A stretch of 64,000 nucleotides of DNA from Nitrosopumilaceae archaeon (GTDB lineage: Archaea; Thermoproteota; Nitrososphaeria; Nitrososphaerales; Nitrosopumilaceae), in the NCBI GenBank assembly GCA_028279545.1, contig JANQNN010000017.1:1-64000 (forward strand), given 5' to 3'. Of the stretch, positions 8,697-17,428 are shown in pieces (positions within the stretch are counted from its first letter, which is position 1; the number at the start of each line of letters is the position of its first letter). Below the pieces are notes generated by a model, which worked only from the letters and a program-made list of their open reading frames with translations, did not search any database and was not told the origin of the DNA. The position numbers were made by a program, and so were the translations under genes.

Positions 8697-9647
8697 TTAT
8701 TTTGCTGCAATTTTATAACAACAACTACTTTGCCAGTTTACTTCATCAAGACCAAATCTATGATCACATTTCAAACAAAGATATTCAGTATTAAACTCTG
8801 AAAAGAAGTTAGTGCAACTATTACAGATGAAGTGATTATTCATTGCTCTATAATCTACACCTAAAGCTTTAATTTCCTTACCGCAATCAGGACACTTGTC
8901 ATTTTCATAAGTGTGTTCTTCGGAAATATTTCCACAAGAATAGTGTTCTATTAATTTTCCAACATGAAAATCAGAACTATTGCAAGAGGGGCATGTAAAT
9001 ACTTGAGTAGTATTTACACTAGCACATTCGTTGCAGGCAACTTCCTTTTTCTCTCCTAGATTTATAATATTACCATCTCTTTCTAATTTCTTCAAATGTA
9101 AACGAATATTTTCGTCAGAAAATCCAATCATTTGTTCAATGGAGTTAAGACTGACTTGTTTTGAAGCCTTTAGAATAAAATTTACCCTATCAATAATTTG
9201 AGTTTTAATTTCTGTTTCAACTTCCTGAATTTTTGCTGAATTTTTTGAGAAAAAAATATCTTCCTTTTCAATTGTTTCAAATACTTTTTTTATTTTTTCA
9301 AACCTAATTGGTTTTTCCAAATATTGATAAATTCCATGTCTAATTAGCTCCTTAACCCCTTCATCTTGCTGGTCAGTTGCAGTTTCCAAAATTACTCGGG
9401 TTTTGGGTTGGACATCTAGAATTTGGGTTAAAACTGAACGGCTGTCCATATCTGGAAGCATAAAATCTAAAAGAACAATGGGGGTTTTTTTGGCTTTAAC
9501 TAACTTTTTAAATTCTTGAATTGCATCATTCCCAGTATCAGTTGAATGGACATCAGAATAACCTAGTTTCTTCAAAAATTGCTTTAACATCATAGTGACA
9601 GATTTACTATCTTCTACAATGAGAACTGAGGCCTTATGTATAGTCAT
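8697..9647 (-). CDS. Response regulator with winged helix and zinc ribbons
   Basis: 316 aa. Residues ~6-125 form a receiver domain: acidic pair E12/D13, phospho-acceptor D61 in VLLDFMLPD, T89 and conserved K112 in EKPIRF. After a linker, ~150-205 looks like a winged helix (NSIEQMIGFSDENIRLHLKKLERDG). The rest has four zinc-binding cysteine pairs (CNEC, CPSC, CPDC, CLKC and partners), an unusual output region. No histidine kinase is adjacent. An upstream in-frame codon at 9701 would add a hydrophobic stretch, but the ATG at 9647 gives the canonical receiver start. It is first in a three-gene operon with the glycosyltransferase and deacetylase-like genes, so it may act as their local regulator. 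Confidence 0.88.
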   Translation of the reverse strand: MTIHKASVLIVEDSKSVTMMLKQFLKKLGYSDVHSTDTGNDAIQEFKKLVKAKKTPIVLLDFMLPDMDSRSVLTQILDVQPKTRVILETATDQQDEGVKELIRHGIYQYLEKPIRFEKIKKVFETIEKEDIFFSKNSAKIQEVETEIKTQIIDRVNFILKASKQVSLNSIEQMIGFSDENIRLHLKKLERDGNIINLGEKKEVACNECASVNTTQVFTCPSCNSSDFHVGKLIEHYSCGNISEEHTYENDKCPDCGKEIKALGVDYRAMNNHFICNSCTNFFSEFNTEYLCLKCDHRFGLDEVNWQSSCCYKIAAK

Positions 9648-9931
9648 GATTATGCCTAACAATATTTTGCATAAAAAGAGGTGTTTGGTTAAAATGAACA
9701 AATTTTATCCTAAAACCATTTATCGAATTAAAAATCCACCAAATTTCAAAAATATACATATGAATGGTTTTTTAACGGATTAAACGAAATGTGGGAAATG
9801 TATATCTCACAAAATTCATCAATAAAAAAGTATGAAGAAAATAGCCCTAATTTTGTATAAAAAAAATTTAAAAAAATCCAAATTTTATCAAGAATAAAAA
9901 CTAAAATGACACACGTAAATCAAAAAAATCA

Positions 9932-10642
9932 TTGATTCATTTACAATCGTTGGTTTTAGGTGCAACGATTGCAGCAGTAGCATTTGTAATATCATTTCTA
10001 GTCTTTAATTCTACAAATAATGAACCAGAATTAGTGCTTGTAACAAATCAAAAAACCCAAGAATCAATATTATCAGATTCCATATCGCCAACATTTTTTG
10101 CAAACGGGTCTCCAATACTTGGAAACCCTGATGCTCCAGTAACTTTAATTGAATTTGGGGATTATCAATGTCATTTTTGCAATGTACATTTCCATAATAC
10201 AGAACATAGTCTGGTAGAAAATTATATCATGACTGGAAAAGTAAAGATGATCTTCAAAGACTTTACTATTATTGGTCCAGATTCAGTCAATGCTGCACAC
10301 GGGGCTCATTGTGCAACCGATCAAGGGAAGTTCTGGGAGTATCACGATATTTTATACAATAATTGGACTGGAGAAAATAATGGATGGGCATCATCAGACA
10401 ATCTATTGCAATTTGCCCAAGAAATTGATTTAGATATTGATGAATGGTCTAATTGTATGCTTGATTCAAAATATTCTCAAATCATAATTGATAGCAGTAA
10501 TGACGCAAGAAATTTAGGGATAACTGGAACTCCGGCATTTTTCGTAATTGGTCCTGATAATAAAATCACAAAAATTAATGGAGCAAAACCTTATGAAAAT
10601 TTCAAGGAAATTCTTGATTTTGAATTAAACAAACTAACCTGA
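9932..10642 (+). CDS. DsbA-family thiol oxidoreductase, membrane-anchored
   Basis: Thioredoxin-fold protein of 236 aa with an N-terminal anchor or signal helix (residues ~7-25). The active site is C80-H-F-C83 in GDYQCHFC, and the cis-proline loop GITGTPAFFV sits near residue 204. An insert between the two is typical of DsbA/Com1-like proteins. It is predicted to act outside the membrane, making or shuffling disulfides in exported proteins such as the cysteine-repeat surface proteins of this window. The start is TTG at 9932; no in-frame ATG exists upstream. Stand-alone gene. Confidence 0.87.
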   Translation: MIHLQSLVLGATIAAVAFVISFLVFNSTNNEPELVLVTNQKTQESILSDSISPTFFANGSPILGNPDAPVTLIEFGDYQCHFCNVHFHNTEHSLVENYIMTGKVKMIFKDFTIIGPDSVNAAHGAHCATDQGKFWEYHDILYNNWTGENNGWASSDNLLQFAQEIDLDIDEWSNCMLDSKYSQIIIDSSNDARNLGITGTPAFFVIGPDNKITKINGAKPYENFKEILDFELNKLT

Positions 10643-10800
10643 ACCTAGATAAGCGATCATTTTTATAGTAAAAAAAATTTTTTTTTGTGACTAAAATTGT
10701 ATTTTTTTGATCGGTCAAAATCAACCAACCTTTTTAACTATTTACGCATAAAATGAAAATTATAAAACATTTTTGAAGCAATTTTTATCATAGTTAATCC

Positions 10801-10806
10801 TTATAT
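10801..10806 (+). promoter_or_regulatory. TATA box of HMG-CoA synthase
   Basis: TTATAT centred about 26 bp before the ATG at 10829, predicting a leaderless transcript. Confidence 0.55.
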
Positions 10807-10828
10807 GAGAATTCAAGTTTGCTAGCAC

Positions 10829-12223
10829 ATGGCTGCAGGTATTGACGACATTGCAATGTATATTCCACGTCTCTATGTAGACGCAGGAGATTTTGCCGAA
10901 GCAAGAGGTCTGGACCCAGATAAATTACAAAAGGGTTTAGGAGTTTCCCAAATGGCAATTGTAGATACAAATCAGGACCCTGCCTGTTTAGCTGCCAATG
11001 CATGTTTGAAAATAATGCAAAACAACAAACTATCGCCTGAAGACATTGGAAGACTTTATGTTTCAACTGAATCCTCCTTTGACGAATCAAAGGCAATGAA
11101 TTCTTATGTTATTGGAATGCTTGAGCAAATTTACGGGCAAGGAGCTTTTGAACATTGTGGAGGGATTGAAACTAAATTTGCATGTGTAAGTGGTTCTTAT
11201 GCATTATATGATAACACAAATTGGATTCGAGCAGGAGAAGCAGAAGGAAAAGCTGCTCTAGTCGTTGTTTCAGACATTGCAAAATATGACATGGGAAGTA
11301 GTGGAGAAATGACTCAAGGTGCAGGTTCAATTGCAATGCTTCTTAATGATCAACCAAGATTATTGGCATTTGATCCTAAGGTTACTGCAACATCAATAAA
11401 AGATGAATATGATTTTTACAGACCTTTTGGAAAAGAGACTCCTATTGTTCATGGGCAATATTCAAATTTGTTGTATATGATTCAGGTAAAAAAAGCATTA
11501 GAGAACTATAAGAAAAAATCCATTTCTACTGGATTAATAAAATTAGAAAGTGGAGAGACAATTTTAGATCATATGGATTACATTAACATGCATTTGCCCT
11601 ATAGCAATATGGGCAAAAAAGCATTAGCCTATTTAGTCAGACATGAATGGCGACAGCTTCCACGATGGAAACAAATAATTCAAGAAATAGGAATGGAAGA
11701 ACCGATACCAAAAGATCCTAGAGGTACTATAGAATCAGTTTTAGGAGACCAAGAGTATATGACCAAAGATCATGAGTTTACAAAACTATTTACAAAATCT
11801 CCTGAATTCCAAGAAATTTATGAAGCAAAACTATCAAGCTCACTTATTGCCTCAAAGATGATTGGTAATTTGTATACTGCTTCACTTTATTTGGGATTTC
11901 GTAGTAGTCTTGAATTCGAATATCAAAAAGGAATTAATCTCGAAGGCAAAAGAATAGGATTTGGTTCTTATGGTAGTGGAGCAAGTGCGATGGTGTTTAG
12001 CGGTGTAATTCAACCAGAATATGAAGAAATTGTAAAAGCAATGAACCTAGAAGCTGAATTAGGCCCTAGAAGAAAATTATCTTTGAATGAATATGAAAGA
12101 ATACACGAAAGTAAATTGAGCCCAGAAGAATCCATGTTAAAACCAAAACAAGAATTTTTACTCGTAGATGTTAACAAAACGACTGAATCCAAAGGGGAAA
12201 GAAGGTATATTTTCAGCGAATAA
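10829..12223 (+). CDS. mvaS: Hydroxymethylglutaryl-CoA synthase, long form
   Basis: Condenses acetyl-CoA and acetoacetyl-CoA to HMG-CoA, entering the mevalonate pathway for archaeal lipids. General-base E81 is in STES, the nucleophile C119 in FACVSGSYA, and a histidine in NMHLPYSNMGKKA completes the triad. At 464 aa it has the length and motif style of the eukaryote/bacterial enzyme rather than the ~350-aa form of many archaea. ATG start with a TATA box ~26 bp upstream. An uncharacterised gene follows 3 bp after the stop and is probably co-transcribed. Confidence 0.93.
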   Translation: MAAGIDDIAMYIPRLYVDAGDFAEARGLDPDKLQKGLGVSQMAIVDTNQDPACLAANACLKIMQNNKLSPEDIGRLYVSTESSFDESKAMNSYVIGMLEQIYGQGAFEHCGGIETKFACVSGSYALYDNTNWIRAGEAEGKAALVVVSDIAKYDMGSSGEMTQGAGSIAMLLNDQPRLLAFDPKVTATSIKDEYDFYRPFGKETPIVHGQYSNLLYMIQVKKALENYKKKSISTGLIKLESGETILDHMDYINMHLPYSNMGKKALAYLVRHEWRQLPRWKQIIQEIGMEEPIPKDPRGTIESVLGDQEYMTKDHEFTKLFTKSPEFQEIYEAKLSSSLIASKMIGNLYTASLYLGFRSSLEFEYQKGINLEGKRIGFGSYGSGASAMVFSGVIQPEYEEIVKAMNLEAELGPRRKLSLNEYERIHESKLSPEESMLKPKQEFLLVDVNKTTESKGERRYIFSE

Positions 12224-12226
12224 TTC

Positions 12227-12775
12227 ATGGAAGAAAAAACTAATCCCGTTAAAGAATTTCTTTTTAATCATATAAAAAAATCTGAGAAAAAATACCATAA
12301 ATTATTTTCAGAAACAAAATTGGAAGAAATAATAAATGATATTTTAAAAAATTGTTTTAGTAAAATTTCATCAACCAAAGATAAGGAGGAAAAAATAGCA
12401 ACTCTAGCAACAGGAATACTACATTATATGCTTACAAATTCTTTGATTACAAGCCAAAGGAAAATTATTCATAAAGATATAGAAATGGATATTGTAATAC
12501 CAGATTTAAAAACTTTAGAAAATGATCCAAAAAGAACATTAATAATTTACATTTCAAACACTCTTGATAAAACCAAAATAAAAGAAAAGTTAATTCAACT
12601 TCAAAAAATTCAACCAGAGACAAAAAATATTTGGATTGTTTTAGCAAAAAATCTTGGATTTAAAAATACCTATGTTATTCAACAAAATAATTCTAATTTT
12701 TCAAAAATTATATTTGACATTGGTCAATTTGTCAATGTTCAGGGACAAAACAAATTAAAAATTTTACGTGCTTAG
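12227..12775 (+). CDS. Unknown protein co-transcribed with HMG-CoA synthase
   Basis: 182 aa, lysine- and isoleucine-rich, not recognised. No signal peptide or membrane helix. The N-terminal half (~1-80) looks helical. The middle has IEMDIVIPDLKTL followed by KRTLIIYIS, alternating hydrophobic strands that resemble the core of PD-(D/E)xK nuclease folds, but the key residues are not convincing. ATG start 3 bp after the mvaS stop implies the same transcript. No function is claimed. Confidence 0.75.
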   Translation: MEEKTNPVKEFLFNHIKKSEKKYHKLFSETKLEEIINDILKNCFSKISSTKDKEEKIATLATGILHYMLTNSLITSQRKIIHKDIEMDIVIPDLKTLENDPKRTLIIYISNTLDKTKIKEKLIQLQKIQPETKNIWIVLAKNLGFKNTYVIQQNNSNFSKIIFDIGQFVNVQGQNKLKILRA

Positions 12776-12874
12776 GTTTAAAGATAAACAAAGTTTTTTT
12801 GAGATATAAATTTAAAAAACAATTTTACAAAATCAAAAGTTAAAGAAAAGCAAATTAAACAAAAATTTTAGTTC

Positions 12875-13561
12875 TTATTTTAACAATAAATTTATTTTTA
12901 AATTTTTTTTAAAATTCCTATACAAAGATTCATCACTAAGGTTTTCAATATACGGAATTACACCTAAAATGGGAACTCCTGTTAAAATTTTTAAATCCCG
13001 TTCAAGTACTTTTAATGGATAACCATTTGATTCAAAATTATTTAAAATAATTCCCTTTATTGGAATTTTATATTTTTCACACATTTTGCAAGTCATAATG
13101 GTATGGTTTATTGTTCCAACTCTTGTTCTAGCAACAATAACAGCTGGAATTTTCATATCTTTAATTAAATTTGCAACAAAGTAATTTTTTAAAATAGGAG
13201 CCATTATTCCTCCAATACCTTCAATCAACAAAATTGAATGTAATTTCGATAATTTATGAAAATTAGACATTACCGAATCAAGTCTGACCTTTACTTTCAA
13301 ATTTTTTGAAGCCGTGTATGGTGCTGCCGGCATTTTAAAAAATTGAGGGTTCAATAATTTTTCAGGATCTTTTACTTGAGCAGCCCGAGCCAAAATTTCT
13401 ACATCTTCAGAATTATACCCCTTTTTTTGGGCAGTGCCGGCCGCAAACGGCTTCATAATACCCACATCAAGGCCCATTTTTCTTAGGGAAACTGCCAAAC
13501 CTGCTGTAACATAGGTTTTTCCTACATCAGTATCTGTCCCAGTTACAAAAATGGATTTCAC
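12875..13561 (-). CDS. bioD: Dethiobiotin synthetase
   Basis: ATP-dependent carboxylation and ring closure of 7,8-diaminopelargonate to dethiobiotin. The P-loop GTDTDVGKT is at residues 8-16, the substrate lysine region GIMKPFAAG follows, and LLIEGIGGIMAPI is the second conserved motif. The length of 228 aa is normal. GTG start. It is divergent from bioA with 75 bp between them, so both are probably controlled from one intergenic region. Confidence 0.94.
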   Translation of the reverse strand: MKSIFVTGTDTDVGKTYVTAGLAVSLRKMGLDVGIMKPFAAGTAQKKGYNSEDVEILARAAQVKDPEKLLNPQFFKMPAAPYTASKNLKVKVRLDSVMSNFHKLSKLHSILLIEGIGGIMAPILKNYFVANLIKDMKIPAVIVARTRVGTINHTIMTCKMCEKYKIPIKGIILNNFESNGYPLKVLERDLKILTGVPILGVIPYIENLSDESLYRNFKKNLKINLLLK

Positions 13562-13582
13562 TGATTTTTCCTTGGGATTATT

Positions 13583-13596
13583 ATGGATTTATCCAT
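13583..13596. promoter_or_regulatory. Inverted repeat between bioD and bioA
   Basis: ATGGAT-TT-ATCCAT, a 6-bp perfect inverted repeat, lies in the 75-bp divergent spacer, just before the AT-rich TTTAATTATT box (13601-13610) that would serve bioA. It may be an operator for the divergent pair. It does not resemble the GTTAAC-type site before bioB. Confidence 0.35.
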
Positions 13597-13636
13597 CATC
13601 GTTTAATTATTAAGATGAAATAATCTAAAAAAACAC

Positions 13637-14959
13637 TTGAAAGAAAAAAGTTCTGTTTGGCATCCTAATACCCAAATGAAAGAGTGGGAAACTTTTGATA
13701 AAATTTCACATGCAAAAGGAATGTGGCTTTTTGATTCTCAGGGAAATAAAATGCTTGATGCTGTAGCATCAATGTGGAGTAATGTTTGGGGACATTCAAA
13801 CCCGCAATTAATTAAGGCAATTATCAAACAAAGTAAAAAACTTCAACACTCTTCAATGTTTAATCTTACAAATCCTCCTGCAGAAAAATTAGCTAAGCAA
13901 CTTGTAGAAATTTCACCCAAAATGCATAAGGTGTTTTTTTCTGATAATGGGTCATCGGCAATGGAAATTGCACTAAAGATTGCTTTACAATATTGGCTTA
14001 ATTTAGGAGAAAAACAAAAATCAAAAATTATTACGCTTGAAAACGGATATCATGGAGATACTTTTGGAGCAATGTCTGTAGGATATGTGCCTCAATTTTT
14101 TGGTAAATTTAAAAAACAATTATTTTCAGTAACACAATTACCAGTTCCAATATCATATAGAATTCCAAAAGGTTTTACATTTCATGATTATCAACATTAT
14201 TGTTTAGATAAAATTGAAAAAAGAATTTCTAATGATAATAAAATTGCAGCATTTGTAATGGAAAGTGGTGCACAAGTTGCAGGAGGAGTTAGAATATATC
14301 CAAAAGATTTTCAAAAAAAAATCAGTGCAATCTGCCGAAAAAATGATATTTTACTAATTCTTGATGAAATTGCAACCGGATTTGGACGTATGGGTTCAAT
14401 GGTTCAATATACCGAACAAAAAAGTTTTCCAGATATCGTAGCTTATGGAAAAATGCTTACAGGAGGATATCTTACAATGGCAGCAACTCTAACAAATAAA
14501 AAAATTTACAACTCATTTTTAGGAGACTATAATGAAAGCAAACATCTTTTCCATGGACACACATACACCGGAAATCCAATTGCAGCAGCAGTTTCATTGG
14601 AAAATTTAAAACTTTATAAAAAAAATAACTTGATAAAAAAAATTCAAAAAAACTCTAGAAATTTCATAAAGTATTATGATGAAATTTTAAATTTAGAGAT
14701 TGTTGGCGATGTACGTTATAAGGGCATGCTTATGGGAATAGAACTTGTAAATGACAAGAAGAAAAAAACCCCCATAAACCCAAAAAAATCTATAAATAAA
14801 ATATTCTTTGAATTAGGCAAAAAAAATGGCATTTACCTACGGACACTTGGGAATATAGTAATGCTCGTGCCTCCTTTAGCAATATCAGAAAAGGAGCTTG
14901 ATATCCTCATCATGAGAGCCATTAAAACCATAAAAGATGCAAAAATCCATGTTCTTTAA
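13637..14959 (+). CDS. bioA: Adenosylmethionine-8-amino-7-oxononanoate aminotransferase
   Basis: PLP class-III aminotransferase turning KAPA into 7,8-diaminopelargonate with SAM as amino donor. NGSSAMEIALK (~104-114) binds the cofactor phosphate, YHGDTFGAMS follows at 138, D243 of LDEIATGFGR contacts the pyridine nitrogen and K272 in AYGKMLTGGY forms the Schiff base. SVWHPNTQM near the N-terminus is the BioA-type substrate signature. 440 aa. The start is TTG at 13637, a few bases after the predicted transcript start. First of the plus-strand biotin genes. Confidence 0.95.
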   Translation: MKEKSSVWHPNTQMKEWETFDKISHAKGMWLFDSQGNKMLDAVASMWSNVWGHSNPQLIKAIIKQSKKLQHSSMFNLTNPPAEKLAKQLVEISPKMHKVFFSDNGSSAMEIALKIALQYWLNLGEKQKSKIITLENGYHGDTFGAMSVGYVPQFFGKFKKQLFSVTQLPVPISYRIPKGFTFHDYQHYCLDKIEKRISNDNKIAAFVMESGAQVAGGVRIYPKDFQKKISAICRKNDILLILDEIATGFGRMGSMVQYTEQKSFPDIVAYGKMLTGGYLTMAATLTNKKIYNSFLGDYNESKHLFHGHTYTGNPIAAAVSLENLKLYKKNNLIKKIQKNSRNFIKYYDEILNLEIVGDVRYKGMLMGIELVNDKKKKTPINPKKSINKIFFELGKKNGIYLRTLGNIVMLVPPLAISEKELDILIMRAIKTIKDAKIHVL

Positions 14960-14963
14960 AATG

Positions 14964-14992
14964 GTTAACCATGAATCCTGCATTAGTTAACC
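14964..14992. promoter_or_regulatory. BirA-like operator upstream of bioB
   Basis: GTTAACC, 14 bp, then AGTTAACC, ending 12 bp before the bioB TATA box. Dyad half-sites with this sequence and spacing resemble the known bacterial biotin repressor (BirA) operator, TTGTAAACC-N14/15-GGTTTACAA. A site of the same architecture precedes rpl3 at 22806-22833. Confidence 0.55.
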
Positions 14993-15003
14993 TTTCTAGT
15001 AAT

Positions 15004-15011
15004 ATTATTTA
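15004..15011 (+). promoter_or_regulatory. TATA box of bioB
   Basis: ATTATTTA-type box centred about 26-27 bp before ATG 15035, predicting a leaderless bioB transcript with its own promoter after bioA. Confidence 0.5.
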
Positions 15012-15034
15012 ATGTAAATTTTCTCATAAAATCA

Positions 15035-16012
15035 ATGGATCCAAGAGAGTTTATTCAGGAGTGTAAAGAAAATGTTCTTTCTGGAGTAGGGATTAATTCA
15101 AAGGATGCAAATGAATTATTCCAAATACCTGAAGAGTACATCAAGGAACTTGCAGATGCCGCCAACGAAATTACTTTGGAGGTTAATGGGAATAAAGTCG
15201 ATGTAGAACAGCTAAATAATATTAAAAAGAATTCTTGCAGTGAAGACTGTTCTTTTTGTGGCCAATCTGCATTTTTTGATACAGGAATTGAAACATACCA
15301 ATTACCAACACCTTCTGAAGTTGTTAACAAGGCTCAAAAAGCAAAAGATGAAGGAGCAAAATCTTATTGTCTTGTTGCTGCATGGAGAGAGCCATCAAAT
15401 GAAAATTTCGATGAAGTATGTAATATTATCGAACAAGTAAATAAAAAAGTTGGAATCAGTATAGAATGTAGTTTAGGATTTTTGAAAAAAGAACAAGCAG
15501 AAAAACTCAAAGAACTAAATGTGAAACGTTATAATCACAATCTAGAGACTTCCAAATCAAAGTTTTCTGAGATTTGTACAACTCATACCTATGAAGATAG
15601 AGTGAAAACTTTACAAATTGCAAGAGAAGCTGGATTAGAACTCTGCACAGGAGGAATTATTGGTTTAGGAGAGACCCAAAAACAAAGATTAGAATTATCA
15701 TTAGAGATTGCAAAATTTTATCCAGAAGAAGTTACAATAAACATACTTGTTCCGATTCCTGGAACTCCATTAGATTTACAAACACCATTAAATGAAAACG
15801 AAATAACAAAAATGTTTTGTGTTACAAGGTTTCTATTGCCCGAATCAATCATAAAAATTTCAGGTGGGCGAGAAACCAAATTAGATGACTCGGGAGAAAA
15901 TCTTCTACAAAGTGGGGCAAACGGCATCATTACATCAGGATACCTTACAATGGGAGGAAACAAAGCTACAAAAGACATCAAGATGATTAAAAAAATAGGT
16001 CTTGAAGTCTAA
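15035..16012 (+). CDS. bioB: Biotin synthase
   Basis: Radical SAM enzyme inserting sulfur into dethiobiotin. The [4Fe-4S] cysteines are C68, C72 and C75 in CSEDCSFCGQS. ECSLGFL and YNHNLETS are the usual BioB motifs, the latter with the [2Fe-2S]-region residues, and SGGRETK lies near the C-terminus. 325 aa, normal length. ATG start with a leaderless promoter and a BirA-like operator upstream. The 3' end overlaps bioF by 11 bp, so translation is coupled. Confidence 0.96.
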   Translation: MDPREFIQECKENVLSGVGINSKDANELFQIPEEYIKELADAANEITLEVNGNKVDVEQLNNIKKNSCSEDCSFCGQSAFFDTGIETYQLPTPSEVVNKAQKAKDEGAKSYCLVAAWREPSNENFDEVCNIIEQVNKKVGISIECSLGFLKKEQAEKLKELNVKRYNHNLETSKSKFSEICTTHTYEDRVKTLQIAREAGLELCTGGIIGLGETQKQRLELSLEIAKFYPEEVTINILVPIPGTPLDLQTPLNENEITKMFCVTRFLLPESIIKISGGRETKLDDSGENLLQSGANGIITSGYLTMGGNKATKDIKMIKKIGLEV

Positions 16013-17132
16013 ATTTGGATTTATTGATTCCGAACTTGATGAATTAAAGAAAAATCATCTTTTAAGGGAATTGAAATTTGGTTTGATTAATGGTTCTAAA
16101 ATAACTATTAATGAAAAAAAATGCATAAATCTTTGCTCAAATGATTACCTTGGAATTCCGTCGGAAGGCTTGAAAATTAAACAAATGCAATCAAGTTCTC
16201 GATTGGTATCTGGGAATGATGAAATATTTCATGAATTCGAAAAAAAGCTTGCAAAGCACAAATCCCAAGAAGCAAGTTTAATTTATCCTAGCGGCTATAT
16301 GGCTAATTTAGGAGCAATATCATGTGTTATAAAAAAAGGTGATTTAGTTTTAAGTGACGAGTTAAATCATGCAAGTATTATTGAGGCATGTAGGTTATCT
16401 GGAGGAAAAATCTCAATTTACAAGCATAATGATACAGACGATTTAAAAAATAAATTAAAACAAAAATCAAAAAAAAAAATTGTAATAACTGAAGGGATTT
16501 TCAGCATGGATGGAGATTTTGCAAATTTAAAAGAAATAACAGAAATTGCGGAAAAAAATAATTCAATAGTTATTCTTGATGATGCCCATGGAGATTTTGT
16601 TGTTGGCGAAGATGGAAAGGGAACTAGTAATTATTTTGAGGTAGATAAGAAAATTGATTTGTATATCAGCAGTTTAAGTAAGGGCCTTGGGTCTTTTGGA
16701 GGATACATAGCTTCAAGAAAAAAGATAATTGATTTGAACATAAATAAATCGAAATCCTTCATCTACACTTCTGCTCTTCCGTCAATTTTAGTAAAACATT
16801 CCTTAAGACGCTTTGAATCGAATCGAGAAAAACATCGAAAAAAATTACAAAGAAATATTGGTTTATTTTTAAAAGGTTTTCAGGAAATTGGTTTTGAGAT
16901 AAGATCTAAAACACACATCATGCCAATTTTGATTGGAAAAGAAAAAACTGCAATGGAGTTTGGAAAATATTTATTTAAAAATGGAATTTATGCCCAACCA
17001 ATAAGATACCCAACTGTTCCAAAAAATAAGTCACGGTTAAGAATTTCGGTAACGGGTTTGCTTTCTAAAAATGACATTGAAAATTCGTTATTAGTTTTTG
17101 AACGTGCCTATGAGAAATACAAGAAAAAATAA
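16002..17132 (+). CDS. bioF: 8-amino-7-oxononanoate synthase
   Basis: PLP alpha-oxoamine synthase joining a pimeloyl thioester and alanine to give KAPA. LCSNDYLG at 44-51 is the family signature, the DELNHAS histidine stacks on PLP, DDAHGD at 193-198 binds it and K227 in SSLSKGLGSFGG is the Schiff-base lysine. 376 aa. The start is TTG at 16002 inside the last codons of bioB. No pimeloyl-forming gene (bioW, bioC/H) is in the window. Confidence 0.94.
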   Translation: MKSKFGFIDSELDELKKNHLLRELKFGLINGSKITINEKKCINLCSNDYLGIPSEGLKIKQMQSSSRLVSGNDEIFHEFEKKLAKHKSQEASLIYPSGYMANLGAISCVIKKGDLVLSDELNHASIIEACRLSGGKISIYKHNDTDDLKNKLKQKSKKKIVITEGIFSMDGDFANLKEITEIAEKNNSIVILDDAHGDFVVGEDGKGTSNYFEVDKKIDLYISSLSKGLGSFGGYIASRKKIIDLNINKSKSFIYTSALPSILVKHSLRRFESNREKHRKKLQRNIGLFLKGFQEIGFEIRSKTHIMPILIGKEKTAMEFGKYLFKNGIYAQPIRYPTVPKNKSRLRISVTGLLSKNDIENSLLVFERAYEKYKKK

Positions 17133-17235
17133 AACAAAAATTGTGGAAAAAGACAGATTAAAAGTTTAGATTAAAAATAATCCTAGAGAATTAGAAGGTC
17201 GATAATAGAAATGAAAATAAAATAAAATTTTTAGA

Positions 17236-17340
17236 TCATCTCAAAGCATCAAATCCCCCTAAAGCAGGAGACCCAATTATCACCGCAAGAGCTATCACAA
17301 TTCCTAAGACAACACCCACCAAAATAAAGCGCTTATTCAT
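17236..17340 (-). CDS. Small single-helix membrane protein
   Basis: A 34-codon ORF in the gap between bioF and ccdA, ATG at 17340. It reads MNKRFILVGVVLGIVIALA, then a hydrophobic stretch ending GGFDALR. One transmembrane helix (~5-26) with a basic N-terminus suggests N-in topology. The coding pattern is good and it is the only ORF in a 296-bp gap. No function can be given. The rest of the gap (17133-17235) shows nothing notable. Confidence 0.6.
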   Translation of the reverse strand: MNKRFILVGVVLGIVIALAVIIGSPALGGFDALR

Positions 17341-17428
17341 ACTAAAAAAAAATAACACCTATTTAAAAACGAAATGAATTTCTCCAATCTGGAAGAATGC
17401 TTTAATGGAAAAATTACACATTTAGAGC

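Noticed and set aside
12227-12775. PD-(D/E)xK nuclease call for the gene after mvaS
   Set aside because: The strand pattern is suggestive but the catalytic residues are not aligned; left as unknown.
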